DNA of 58,883 nt from Gracilaria gracilis (Eukaryota > Rhodophyta > Florideophyceae > Gracilariales > Gracilariaceae), in the NCBI GenBank assembly GCA_030374805.1, contig JARGSG010000249.1, forward strand, positions 1-58,883, in the 5' to 3' direction. Every line of letters begins with the position of its first letter. Positions within the stretch are counted from its first letter, which is position 1. Both the position numbers and the translations under genes were made by a program. The notes below the pieces were generated by a model that was not told the origin of the DNA, did not search any database, and saw nothing but the letters and a program-made list of their open reading frames with translations. Shown here piece by piece: positions 21,854-31,816 of the stretch.

Positions 21854-22807
21854 TTACTCCAACCCTGCATTCGGATCCTGAGTCCCATTTTCCCTAAATG
21901 TCAAGTTGAAGAACTCTAACGAAACACTCTCTCCATTCTCGTACACCCTCCTAGCCCCAAACCGGCTTCCAACCCCTCCCAGCCTCTTCTCCTCCTGCTC
22001 CTCCAGTATGCGCTCCGCCGTTCAAACAGCCCCCGCCGCACTACCGAACCTAACTTGTGGCGCTCTACCCGGCAGCTGCCGCGGCACGCACACCTCCTCA
22101 TTTTCGTCCACCACCACCCCACCCTTTCGCTTCTTCCTCAGCCGACTTCTCCCAACCTCCCCTCCATCCGCTTCTTTGCTCCTCCCCCTCACACTCCCAC
22201 GTCCACCACGAGAGCCAGGCGTCACCGGTGACCCTTTCTCTCTTCCCGCCTCCCTCCCAACGCCTTCTTCCCTCACTAGCTCCTTCACCTCCAACAACAG
22301 TTGGCACGCCTTCTCCACCTGTCCTACTTGTGCCTCCAACACCTCCACACGTCCCCTCAGCCTTATATTCTCCCTTCTCAGCGTCAGCAGCTCCCTCCCA
22401 ACGCACTCTACCATCCCACTCACATGCCTTCCAGTCCCCATTCCAGCCAACTTCATCTTTTTCCGAATCGTCGAAATCAAATCCATTGGCACCCCAACCT
22501 CCGACACACTCAGCACCACCCCTCCCATCTCACTAACCATCTCAGAAAACCAGTCGTCCAAATGCTCCTTCAGATCCCCTCCAAGCTTTTTCAACCGCTG
22601 CTCCATCTCCGCCGTAAAACTCCTCTCCGGTCCCCGATCCCCTCCACTCCCATCACCCCCACCTCCCTCTCCATGCCCACTTCCCTCCTTCTCCCCCATG
22701 CAAACCTTGTCCGTACCCTCCTCCTTCTTTCCTTGTGGCGTCTCTTGTACCTCCGTCCGGTGAAGCAGAGCCACTAGCTCCTCGTTCTCGACGTACCCAT
22801 TCGACAT
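21854..22807 (-). pseudogene. Element-borne coiled-coil protein, in-frame TGA, left element
   Basis: Starts MSNGYVENEELVALLHRTEV at 22807, the same start as the right-element copy. A Gly-rich linker is followed by a conserved helical part (EMVSEMGGVVLSVSEVGVP, DLISTIRKKM), a leucine heptad coiled-coil (RRENIRLRGRVEVLEAQV), a basic stretch (RSRLRKKRKGG) and GSAAGAV. A TGA at 22022-22024 interrupts; the same frame continues TAERILEEQEEKRL...FFNLTFREN to TAA at 21854-21856. Conservation of both ends between the elements shows the tail belongs to the protein. Coiled-coil plus basic patch suggests a DNA-associated accessory protein, but I recognise no family. It is divergent from the ApbA-like gene. 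Confidence 0.65.
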
Positions 22808-23435
22808 CCCAGAAATAAACGGCGGTTCACGATAACGAAGATAGATAAGAACAAGCGAGATGAACCTAACAGTTGCTGCACTCTCCCCCCCCACTTCGCA
22901 CATCCGTGGCACTGTCGGCCACACACCCACGTGCGCTGCACAACCCTTTGTACCCCATTCACATCCACTCCTATTTCCCGCCATTCCACACAGTTTCCAA
23001 TTTTCTCCTAAAAATCTCCACATTTTCCCAACCTCGGTCCATACCATATCCCAATGAGACCCCTGATGCGGCACCTCTCAAGTACCACCGGTACCATAAA
23101 CTCTTACTTTCTATGCTTTATTTCACTGCATACCTTCTCATAAACACACTCTTCGACCCTACCTCCCCTACATCCCTGCTGCCCATTTCTTTCCATAACC
23201 GAATCATACAAATCCCCTTATTCCCTGGAACACTTTCTTCCTTGACCAAAACAACAGCCCAGTCGTGTACTTAAAGCTTTCCCCACTCCTTAGAATGTAG
23301 ACCACTTTCCTTCCACAGCTACCAGCACCCGACACCTTCCAACAGCCCATACCTTCAATCAAACAAACTCATCGCAATTAGTTTCCATTCATCTTCCCTC
23401 CGTTCTACAATCATCCCAGAGGCCGTATTGACACC
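22808..23435. promoter_or_regulatory. Divergent intergenic region between the coiled-coil and ApbA-like genes, left element
   Basis: About 630 bp separate the start codons of two outward-pointing genes; the right element keeps the same arrangement at 34450-34955. It probably holds both promoters, but I identified no clear motif. Confidence 0.4.
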
Positions 23436-24191
23436 ATGCTTTACAACAATGGTTCCCCTCGAGACACCTTTCTCTCCATCGAAGACTTCATTTTCGCATA
23501 TTGCCTTCCCCAGGGTCCAATCTTCTTCTGTGGCAGGAACGAACTTCTCGAAAAAGTAATTCTATATTGTCCAGCACAACGAGCAGAAGACTTGGTCTTC
23601 ATCCAGAATGGTCACATTCTTCCCATCTTTTCCCAACACGGAATTGAGCACTGCACACGAGCCGCTCTTTACATCGCCGTTCCCACTGTCGGCGCCTCCC
23701 CACAGAATGGTGTCACGCCTCTCTCTCTCAATGGTCTAACCGCAGCCACCGAAAAGTGGTCTCTGGCAATAGCTGAACGCCTCTAGACCGCAGGTCTCAC
23801 TTGCAGTATCGTCGACGAAAACGCCTTTTCCAAGTCTTACTACCAAAAGCTCGTTTGGATCTCTTTCTTCAATCTCGTCGGTTCTTCATTTGGATTCGTT
23901 AGCATGCATGAAGTGGCTACCAAGTACAAAACTATTGTCGCAACTATAATGAAGGAGCTTCTAGGTATAGTCACCTTCCACACAGGTCTCTCCTTCAATA
24001 TTCCTTCTACAGTAGAATCCCTTCTGTAATACGGCAGCACCCTTACTTCGTTCCCAGCCTCTTTCTCGGAGTATGAATCCATAAATGCTTACTTCTATCT
24101 CACCTCCGCAGAAGAAAAACTAGCCGGAAGGCAGGACCCTGCCCCTTTCCACACCAACTATGTCAATGTTCTTAGACATCACATTCCCTAG
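23436..24191 (+). pseudogene. ApbA/ketopantoate-reductase-like protein, two in-frame stops, left element
   Basis: Homologous to 33617-34449. Motifs in order: RGRIDTMLYNNG (end of a Rossmann nucleotide loop), IFFCGRNELLEKV, DLVFIQNGHILPIF (the QNG motif of ApbA-type reductases), RAALYIAVPTVG, and after a TAG at 23784-23786, FSKSYYQKLVWISFFNLVG (the conserved C-domain helix). A TAA at 24027-24029 follows, then HTNYVNVLRHHIP and TAG. The start of the Rossmann fold is missing: compared with the right copy about 13 bp are lost just upstream. Both stops fit C-to-T change in Gln codons. Related NAD(P)-dependent proteins act on small 2-keto acids, but the substrate here is unknown. Confidence 0.65.
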
Positions 24192-24354
24192 TAGTTAGAA
24201 CAGATTATAAACCTCGTACTCGTTGCAACTACACACACAACCCGTTTTTGTTCTCCAATTCTTTTTAAGTTGCCGCTTAAACAAATCACCTGTTCACTTT
24301 TTATGTCAAGTCTCTATCACAAACAAACACAACAGTATAAGTGCTACATTATAC

Positions 24355-25931
24355 CTACTCATCGTCGTCATCCATTATCATCTTTCCTTCCTCGTAATCC
24401 CCGCCTGTATTTTCAGCAGGGCCACCTGACATCTCTTCATCTTCCTCTTCCTACTCGTCCTCTCCATCAACTATATCTTCCATTTCACTCTCTTTCTCCA
24501 AACCTTCACCATCGTCCAGCCGGTCGTTTGGGTCTTCTCCCAGCCCAAAGTCTCCATCTAAGAACTTTGGTCGAAACGCTGGCTCCCTGCGCACCGCATC
24601 AGGGAGCTTGTATCCTTCAAATACAAAGTAAATGTGATACCTCAGGCAATTCTCTTTCACCAACGCATTCATGTACCCAGCTCCCGCATGAAACACATCC
24701 CCTCTCCCCATAGACACAGAGTAAGGCGGAACCCTGAACTTCTTCACAACCATTGTACGTGATAACCTCCTCAAACTCTTGTCATCCGTCACATACATAT
24801 TGTGTTACCTCTCACAAACCCATATCATACATGAACTCTCCCAGAGGCCATCACGAAGAACCCCGGAATACCTCCCTCATCTTTCTCCACATTCGTCAAC
24901 CCTCTAAGATGAGTGTGCAACACCTGCCTTGGGCATCCCTCTCCCGTACACAACACGCGCCCTCCGATCTGCGGCGCATACATCCTTTTCTTCGCCTTGC
25001 TGTTGTCACAAAGGCAAAGAGCCGATTCAATTTGCCCAGACCTCGCATCCGACAACGCCCGCTTCCTCACCATCATCACATTCTTCTCATCAGATTCCAT
25101 GCAATCAACAACCACTTTCTTGGTCGTAATATATCGTCCAATCCCCTGCATCCTGTTCCCAGCATCCTTTCCTTCCCTCGCGTTGATTATGGGATTCCAT
25201 TTCGTTCGGTTCTCTTCAAACTTCAAGTCTGGCTGCTCCTTGAAGTCCTTTTCAAAAAACTCCAGCAACCCTTCCGTCAAATCTTCATCCACCACCACGC
25301 CCTTCTTCTTCGCCTCCTCTGACATACCTTCGTCAGTTCCAAAATGTTCCAAAACACAGAAACCTTTTTCCATCAATTCCATTCTCTTCGTCGCAAAGTA
25401 CTCTCGAGCGAGGTCATCCCTCTCCATCGCCGCCATCCAAAGAGCTTTTTTCTCCCCTCTCGGCTTTCCCTTCAACGGAAGCTTCACCCCAAGAACTGGT
25501 TCTTTCGTACTACCCAGCTTCTTGTGCACATTCTGGGCGGCATGCCAGTACACCGCGTGATGGACCGCTCTCAAATCCGCCACCCCCAAACACCCCGCCC
25601 CGTGCTCCTTTCGCAAATGAATCATCTCTATCCACGGGTGCTGATGTTTCACTGCATTCTTCCCTCCCGGCCACTCACTCGGTAGCGCATTCACGAGACT
25701 CGTCCATGACATATCCGATCCACCAGCCCACTGACCTGCCTTATTCATCCCTTTCGGTGGTTTCTCGGGATTCTTATCTTCAAACCCACCCATCGTTCCT
25801 TCCTCCACCCCTTCTTCCTCGTCCTGAATGAACCTACTATCGTTCTCACTGCCACCACTTTCATCCTCGCTCGACGACACCAAATTTATTTTCTGTTCTT
25901 TGAAGAACTTCTTCAATGCCGGCTTCGTCAT
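24355..25931 (-). pseudogene. 'C-module' protein of unknown family, left element
   Basis: Starts MTKPALKKFFKEQKIN at 25931. An acidic linker is followed by GGSDMSWTSLVNALPSEWPG, HPWIEMIHLRKEH, LRAVHHAVYWHAAQNVHKKLG, GRYITTKKVV and CPRQVLH. After a frame change near 24820 come RMVVKKFRVPPYS-like sequence (in RTMVVKKFRVPPYS), GRGDVFHAGAGYMNALV and CLRYHIYF, a GD.FHAG...R.H motif reminiscent of cupin or 2-oxoglutarate-oxygenase folds. An acidic tail with a TAG at 24451-24453 ends at TAG 24355-24357. Upstream the frame joins the Plavaka-type transposase without any stop. The right element has the same module joined to a ParB-like protein. Function unknown. Confidence 0.6.
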
Positions 25932-27969
25932 ATTCCTGAATAAAGTCGACTTCATCACAGCATCGGTCGAAGAAGGGGCCATGAAGGGGAAGACCATGTC
26001 GAGTGCGTGGTCGTCATTTGCTTCGAGCATACCACGCAAGCCGTCGGTAGTGAAGAAACCGTTGAGAATTTGACCGTTGTCGGAAGTGGAGAAGTCGATG
26101 TGGAGTCCGTTGGCGGGGGAGTGCTTTTCGATGGCGGAGAAGATGGTGTTTGAATGTTTGAGGATGGAAGTGCGGACGGAGTTGAAGGGGCGACGGGATT
26201 TGGAGGAACCGACGGTGGTGAAGAGTGCTTCTGAGCGGAGTCGCTCGATGGCGGCGAGCTTGGTGAGTTTGGAGACGCCGAGGTGGAAGTCGTGGAGTGG
26301 TTCAAAGGTGAAGATGTTGTAAGGGGAGAGGAGTGAGGTGATGTTGAGAAGAGGGTATGATTCGAAGAGGGAGGAGTACTTTGCGAGGGAGAGGGAGTGG
26401 AGGACTTCAAGGGCTTTTTCCTTCGTGTTGCGGGAGTTTCTGGGCTTATGAGCGAGGAGAGCGTCTTGTGATTGTTGGAGGAGAGTGGAGTGTGATTTGC
26501 GTGCGGCGAGGGTCTGGTGCTGAATTCAGGGGGAAGGGGATCGAATGTGTAGGGGGAGGTCTGTGCGGGAGACGGTGCATCTATGACAAGGGTGTTGGGG
26601 GCGGGTTCTGTGGGAGATGGCGAGGATGTCTTTTGCTTCGGGGATGTCGGCGCGGTAGCTCGCGATGATTGGGTGAAAGTGGCGGAGAACGCCATGGGCG
26701 TCACGGAAGGGGAAGCCGTTGAGACCGGAGGAGAGGAGGGGGCCGAGGAGGTTGGAGATGGCGAGCTGAATGAGTTCCATTTTGGTGTGGCGGGGGATGT
26801 GCAAGGAGGTTTGAGGGATGGAGTCGTGGTCTTGTGAGGGGTTGGTTGGGAGGAAAGGAGGTTGGCAAGTATCCGAGAAGGGTGAGGTGTTCGGTGATAC
26901 ACTTGCGACGGAAGGCATCGGAGAAGTTGAAAAGGGTGATGTGAAGGGGGTAGAAAATGATGGAAGAAGATTTGAGGGAGGTGGAGGACTTTTCGGAGTA
27001 GATTTGGACCAAGCCGATGAAGGAGTCGATACCGGTGGAGTCGGGGGTGTGCCAGATGCAGGAGTCGTTGGATGAGTGCATGATTGCGGCTTTGAGGGCG
27101 GGGACTGCTTCTTTTTCGATGGTGGAGGCCATGGGGTGGGCGAAAGTGGGAGAGCCGGAAGGGGTTGTGTAGAAGACGGGGTGGAAGAAGGTGTTGTGGA
27201 AGTGTGCGAGGGCGAGTTGTTGTTTGAGGACCTGGATGGGGTCCTTTCGGAAGATGGTGGTGGAGAAGAGCTGCTGTGGGTCGGAGAGGGTGGTAGGAGC
27301 GAAGCCGATGTTGCTGACACGGTGCCGGAAGAGGTTTTTCTGCAGCTCGAGGCACTGGGTGGCGGAGGAGACGGCGTTGTGGGAGGCGGATTTGGAGAAG
27401 GCGGGGTCGTGGAGGAGGGAGATTATTTCGTCACCCTTTCGGAGGCCGAGGAAGGAGGCGATGGAAGAGATGTAGAGGTCCATGCGTTCGAGATGGGGGT
27501 TGTTGAGGAGGGGGAAGGAAGGGGGAGGAGGGGGAGGAGGGGAGGGGAAGATGGAGCAGACGGAGGTGGTGGCGATGTGGTAGGCTTCCTGGGTGTGGAG
27601 GGAGAGGGAGAGCTGCTGGTGGTGGTAGGAGTCGTCGTCTGCGATGGGGACGTTGTCGGAAGGGCGGTTTGTAAGAGGGGGAGTTGTGTGGAGATGGGGG
27701 GTAGACTTGTGACGCTTGATGCGTGGGGGGAAGTGGGGGAGGCCTCCGCCTGGGGAGAGGAAACGCTCGTTTGTGTTGAGGCGGTTGGGGCATCCCCTCT
27801 GGTGCCTTTGAATGGCGGGGATGGTGCGGTCGAAGAAGGAACACCCTTTAGAGCAGCAGTTGCGCATGGTGGGGAAGGTTGGGGGGGTGTTGGAGAGGAT
27901 TGGGGGTACGTAGCGAGGAGCGTAATATGGCGCACGGACGGTGGGACAGAGTGGTGGGGATGATTGCAC
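25932..27969 (-). pseudogene. Plavaka-type DDE transposase, one frameshift and one TGA, left element
   Basis: The N-terminus has a C2H2-like finger (CCSKGCSFFDRTIPAIQRHQ). Then come WHTPDSTGIDSFIGLVQIYS, EKSSTSL..., FYPLHITLFNFS and LLGYLP, the order seen in Plavaka transposases. A frame change near 26860 follows, then FHPIIASYRADIPEAKDILA and HPCHRCTVSRTDL, a TGA at 26526-26528, and LSPYNIFTFEPLHDFHLGVS in the same frame. These blocks fit the fungal Plavaka family as I know it (part of the CMC group). The frame then continues through DGLRGMLEANDDHALDM into the C-module. The enzyme would mobilise the surrounding element, but this copy is inactive as read. Confidence 0.75.
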
Positions 27970-28411
27970 GTGATTCGAAGGCGTTTCATATATGTAGTAT
28001 ACGAATGCCTGATGTGAAAGGTGTTGACTAGTGAACCGATCTTCACAAACTGAAAAGGTATTTGATCTATTTGTATACTCCTATTCCTATTCGATAAACA
28101 GCTACTTAAGTTTCTATGTAAGTGTCTATCTCGCTATTCGCCCCCGTATACATGAACGTAGGTGACACTAACACACTTACATTGTGCTGCGAAACTACCA
28201 TAAACGAAAGAAGTATTCTAGTTTCTTTTCCATGCAAACTAGCAAAGATGGAAACAATTTGGAATAATTCTTTCGAAAAAAACTAGCACAAGTGGAAAGG
28301 TGGAAATATTTTCGGAAATTAACACTTCCAAATTTGGATAAATTTACCGGTTTTTCGTTCGTTTTAATTCGGTCATTTTTGAACGCCAAACTAGAATTCC
28401 GATAGCACCGA
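27970..28411 (-). repeat. Right subterminal region and TIR of the left element
   Basis: No gene. CTAGTTT or its complement lies near 28219, 28238, 28283 and 28389. The terminal TCGGTGCTATCGGAA (minus strand) ends at 28411. Confidence 0.65.
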
Positions 28412-28665
28412 CGTTGTCCCCAATTTAGTCAGTAGAAGAATGTCGTGGCCAGTGATGAGTTCTTCTTCTCCGACAACCACATAATGCTCGTGGTTGTCGC
28501 AAAGGGGGTATTCATTATCGATCACGACCTTGGGCGCTATAGGAAAATCTACATCATATAAAGTTAGAGAAGGTAGTCGGTAGAACTACCTTCCTCGATT
28601 TGATAGGATGTAAAGTTTCTGATATAGCGCATATTCTGCCAGATCGATGTAATGTATTATTTGTT
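28412..28665 (-). pseudogene. Coding-like fragment, possibly the end of a retropepsin
   Basis: The minus strand reads HPIKSRKVVLPTTFSN, then in another frame FPIAPKVVIDNEYPL, HEHYVVVGEEELITGHDIL and LLTKLG, running straight into the TIR at 28411. GHDIL...LG near the end resembles the last strand of LTR-element proteases (IG.D.L..LG). This is a weak resemblance; it may instead be a host gene hit by the insertion. One frame change and a TAG are present. Confidence 0.3.
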
Positions 28666-28866
28666 TTTTTTATACATGACCAACAAGCTGCGAACTACTT
28701 CTATTCTAAACTGTTCTCCGTGCTTATGAAGAACAATTTTTATTGCTTTCTAACAAAGTCACCGAACGACAGTCATATGATTTGACTCCCTTACGTCCTC
28801 CCGTCATTATAAGAAGTTGCAGGTCTTTAAATATTCATAAAACAATCATAAGTGAAAACCGTCGTC
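28666..28866. other. AT-rich stretch before the tandem array
   Basis: No gene or repeat recognised. Confidence 0.4.
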
Positions 28867-29225
28867 GACAGCGGTCCGAGGTGTCGTCCAGCTTCATCGG
28901 CCACGGCGCGTGGACAGCGGTCCGAGGTGTCGTCCAGCTTCATTGGCCACGGCGCGTGGACAGCAGTCCGAGGTGTCGTCCAGCTTTATCACGGCACTGA
29001 TGAAGCGCCACACCACCCAGGACCGCTGGCCGAAAAATTAAATTTTTTTTGCCGTGGACAGCCGTCCGGGGTGTCGTCCAACTTCTTCCGCCACAGCACG
29101 TGGACAGCCGTCCGAGGTGTCGTCCCAATTCATCGGCCACTGCGCATGGACAGCGGTCCGGGGTGGTGTGGCGCTTCATCAGGGCACTGATGAAGCGCCA
29201 CACCACCTCGGACCGCTGTCCATGC
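28867..29225 (+). repeat. 46-bp tandem repeat array, two triplets each ending in an inverted half
   Basis: Units starting GACAGCGGTCCGAGGTGTCG begin at 28867, 28913 and 28959, then at 29057, 29103 and 29149; spacing within each triplet is exactly 46 bp. The third unit of each triplet is followed by its own inverted partner, so each triplet ends in a hairpin: imperfect at 28958-29034, almost perfect at 29144-29225. The array lies about 0.4 kb upstream of the ParB-like gene. Confidence 0.9.
29144..29225 (+). repeat. 39-bp-stem hairpin with a GGCA loop
   Basis: The left arm 29144-29182 (GCATGGACAGCGGTCC...) and right arm 29187-29225 pair at all 39 positions, with a single G/T (G-U in RNA) in place of a Watson-Crick pair. 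The loop is GGCA at 29183-29186. Confidence 0.92.
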
Positions 29226-29596
29226 AGAACACTTAACGGACGCAATTCATTTTTTTTCCCTTCAAAACTGGATGCCTTTATTCTATAGCTACACGTACGT
29301 AGTAGTTATGACGATCATGTAACTTTCTAAATAAAGCGATAGTGAATCCTAAAACGTGAAATACGGAACCCCTTGAGTTCAATCCTATATTGAGCGGGCG
29401 CAGTGTTCGGTCAGGAAGTGAAGGCAACGAACGTGATTGAGAAGGGTACGACCACTATATGTTCTCGCGAGCATTCTCGACGGTCGTAATCCGCGTTTCG
29501 AATTGTTTGAACACTTTGTATCCAACATGGCGCCTCTGAAACATAAAAGGGGGCGGGAGTCAGCGCGATCGAAGAGGAACAGCAAGGGGTTCAGAA
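29226..29596. other. Leader of the ParB-like gene
   Basis: No domain. An alternative basic start (ATG at 29527, MAPLKHKRGRESARSKRN) opens a 40-codon frame, but the long frame below begins at 29597. Confidence 0.35.
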
Positions 29597-31795
29597 ATGG
29601 CGCCGTTTATGCGAGGAAGAGGAAATACGAAGGTCTCCACGCCTCGTAGGCCGACATCGCGTTCCGAGTGGGAAACACCGCGTGCGATAAAGAAAAAGAC
29701 GAGTACTCCCGCGCCACATAAGGTAAAAGGTGGCGTCTCTGTATCTTTGTTCATCCGCCTTGGAATGGACAAGAACAGGGTTGAAGTTGGTACTGCGAAA
29801 GTACGTGGCGTGGGGCCTGCTGGTGGTACCGGGAAGGGGCTCTGCCGTTCGCTGCATGGCCATCTTCTAAGCGCCACTGCCTTAGAGGGTGAGGATTTGG
29901 TGGTTATCTGAAAGACGAATATTTCAAGTCATCTAGACGCGAATTACCCTTACCGTTTCCAAGGTCCGGAGAATCCCCCGAGTAAGCTCGGCGAATTGTT
30001 TTTGGCTGGGTTTTATGCCTGGGATACGTCGATGATGGCCTCAATTTAGATTCCGCAGAGTCCCACTTCGCACCCCACTCCGCACCCTGGGGCCGGGAAG
30101 TCGTCCACCTCTCACCCTGAGAGTGAAGATCTTGAGGAGGTCAAAGAATCGGCTGAGCATTCCTCTAAAACCGCCAAACTCTAGTCTCCAACAACGAGAG
30201 GAGGAGGACGAAAAGGTTCTAAAGGGATGAAGAAACCGGTGGGAGCAATTGAGAGGGTTAGCATCGTGGATGACCCCGATGACGAATTTGTGGAGGTTAT
30301 TGCGACTACTAAGGCTTCCCTGGGTGGACCGGAGGGGGATTTGTTCGATGAAGGAGATATAATTCCGTCGGATGAGGTGGACACCACGCTGCCGCTACCG
30401 AAGATATCCCTCACCGACTATGTTCAGCAGCGGTTGACGAAGGATATCTAGATGATTGAAATCCCGAAGAAGACGGTTTGCAGTGTAAACCTGGCGCACA
30501 ACGAGGCCACGAAGATGAAGTCCCGCAACTTAGGTTGGCTTCCGTGCGCCGGTTCGATGGCCGTTACAGTTGTAGGCGAATTGGATGCCAGTGACATCGT
30601 TGACGGGAGACTTGTGCTGCCTGTAACACTTATAGACGGATATCACCGATTTCTTGTGTTACAGGACCTGCGTGAGGAGGGAGGGAAATGGGAGGATATA
30701 GTGAAGTCTCTGGATGTTGTGTTATGCACGAGGAAGGATTGTAATCCGATGGCCATGAATGAAGTGCTAGGACTTGGCAGTCTCCTGAACGAGATGAGCT
30801 CCAATGTTCTGAAGATGTCTTTCACAGACAAGCTTCACAGCACGGTGTCCTTCGTTGAAAAGATCATTGACGAAAGAGAAGGGGATGTGAGGAAGGTGAG
30901 GCCGAAACAGATAGCAGGCGCGTTGAAAAGAAGTGGGGTTATCGGGGACTATAGTATGCGTCACTTGAATCGCTATGCGGCACTGGCTCTGAAGTTTGTG
31001 CAAAGCGAGGGGCTCCTCCAATTCTTTGAGAAGGTGTGTGAGAAGGGGCCGCCGCTGACGCTCACACATGTGTCCAGTGACCTCCTTATGGGACTCGCAG
31101 ATGGGAAATTACGTTTTGTCGTCCGTTGCTTGCAATGGCATGTGCGACGGAGAATGTTCACTGCAGGGAGGACGGGCCGTTTTGAGGTTATGAAGAAGCA
31201 CTTTTTTCAGTGTGTAATTGGTATGTTTAAGCTTTACGACATGACTGCCAGGAGGAAGAAGATGAATGTTAAGGAAGTGATGCAGACGGTTCTCAAGATT
31301 GGAGGAAAAAGGGTATCTGTCTTGGAATATCTCGGGAAGCAAACAGCCAAAATGGAGCTCGCGGGAGCAAAGCGTTCGTGGGACGGGATGGTGTCTAGGA
31401 GGGTGAAGACTGCAGGCAACAAGCTGGAACAACACTTTAAAGTATTGCTGCAAAGTTCAGAGGAGGAGGAGGAGGTTGTAGAGGAGGTTATTGAAGAGGT
31501 TGTGGAACCGGAGAGGACGGCCAGGGCTCCATCTGCTGAAATGGAGAACGATCACATGGTGGTGGAAAGCCCCGAGCCAGAACCACCGGTGTTAAGACGT
31601 ATCACAAGACGTAAGGTGGTTCCGGGTCGCTTGAGAGAAGAGGAGGCTGGACGGGTTGTGAAGAAGAAGAGGAAAACGACGAAGACAACTTCTGTGGTGC
31701 TTACTGACGACGAAAATGAAGTTGATGTGCAGCCAGCCCCGAAGCGAAGAAAGAAGGGTACGGTGAACACATCTTCTGTGGACCTACCTTTGTAG
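29597..31795 (+). pseudogene. ParB-like protein with several in-frame stops, right element
   Basis: One frame (start ATG 29597) runs for 2.2 kb with stops only at 29909 (TGA), 30047, 30182 and 30449 (TAG) and the final 31793 (TAG); the text between them reads on sensibly. The 447-codon part after 30452 has a ParB/Srx-type N-domain, LVLPVTLIDGYHRFLVLQDL with the DGxHR box. A helical domain follows with a helix-turn-helix look (KQIAGALKRSGVIGDYSMRH, LNRYAALALKFV), then an acidic Glu/Val stretch and basic segments (VVKKKRKTTKTT). ParB proteins bind centromere-like DNA or act as nucleases in bacteria and plasmids; here the role is unknown. A second, truncated copy lies at 36175-36705. After the final TAG the frame enters the C-module. 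Confidence 0.6.
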
Positions 31796-31816
31796 GTTCT
31801 TAACCTGTTCAGGAAA

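Larger units (their letters stand above)
21588..28411 (+). mobile_element. Plavaka-type (CMC-like) DNA transposon carrying cargo genes, 'left element'
   Basis: It starts TCGGTGTTCTCGGAATGC at 21588 and ends at 28411 with an inverted partial match (TCGGTGCTATCGGAATTC on the minus strand), followed in both cases by CTAGTTT. Near both ends the motif CTAGTT or its complement recurs four or five times, as subterminal transposase-binding repeats do. Inside are a coiled-coil gene, an ApbA-like gene, a C-module gene and a Plavaka-type transposase. No target-site duplication could be recognised: the left flank is gag, the right flank an unrelated coding-like stretch. Length 6.8 kb. Confidence 0.7.

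Noticed and set aside
27076..27963. 295-codon Gly/Val/Glu-rich plus-strand frame
   Set aside because: Antisense shadow of the Ser/Pro-rich transposase coding strand; no domain.
28867..29225. CRISPR array
   Set aside because: Repeats are adjacent 46-bp units without unique spacers, in eukaryotic-type DNA.
29597..31795. Reassigned TAG or TGA codons as an explanation for in-frame stops
   Set aside because: Several different stop codons are involved, they are confined to mobile elements, and the NLR gene ends with a normal TGA and has no internal stop. C-to-T decay is simpler, though not proven.
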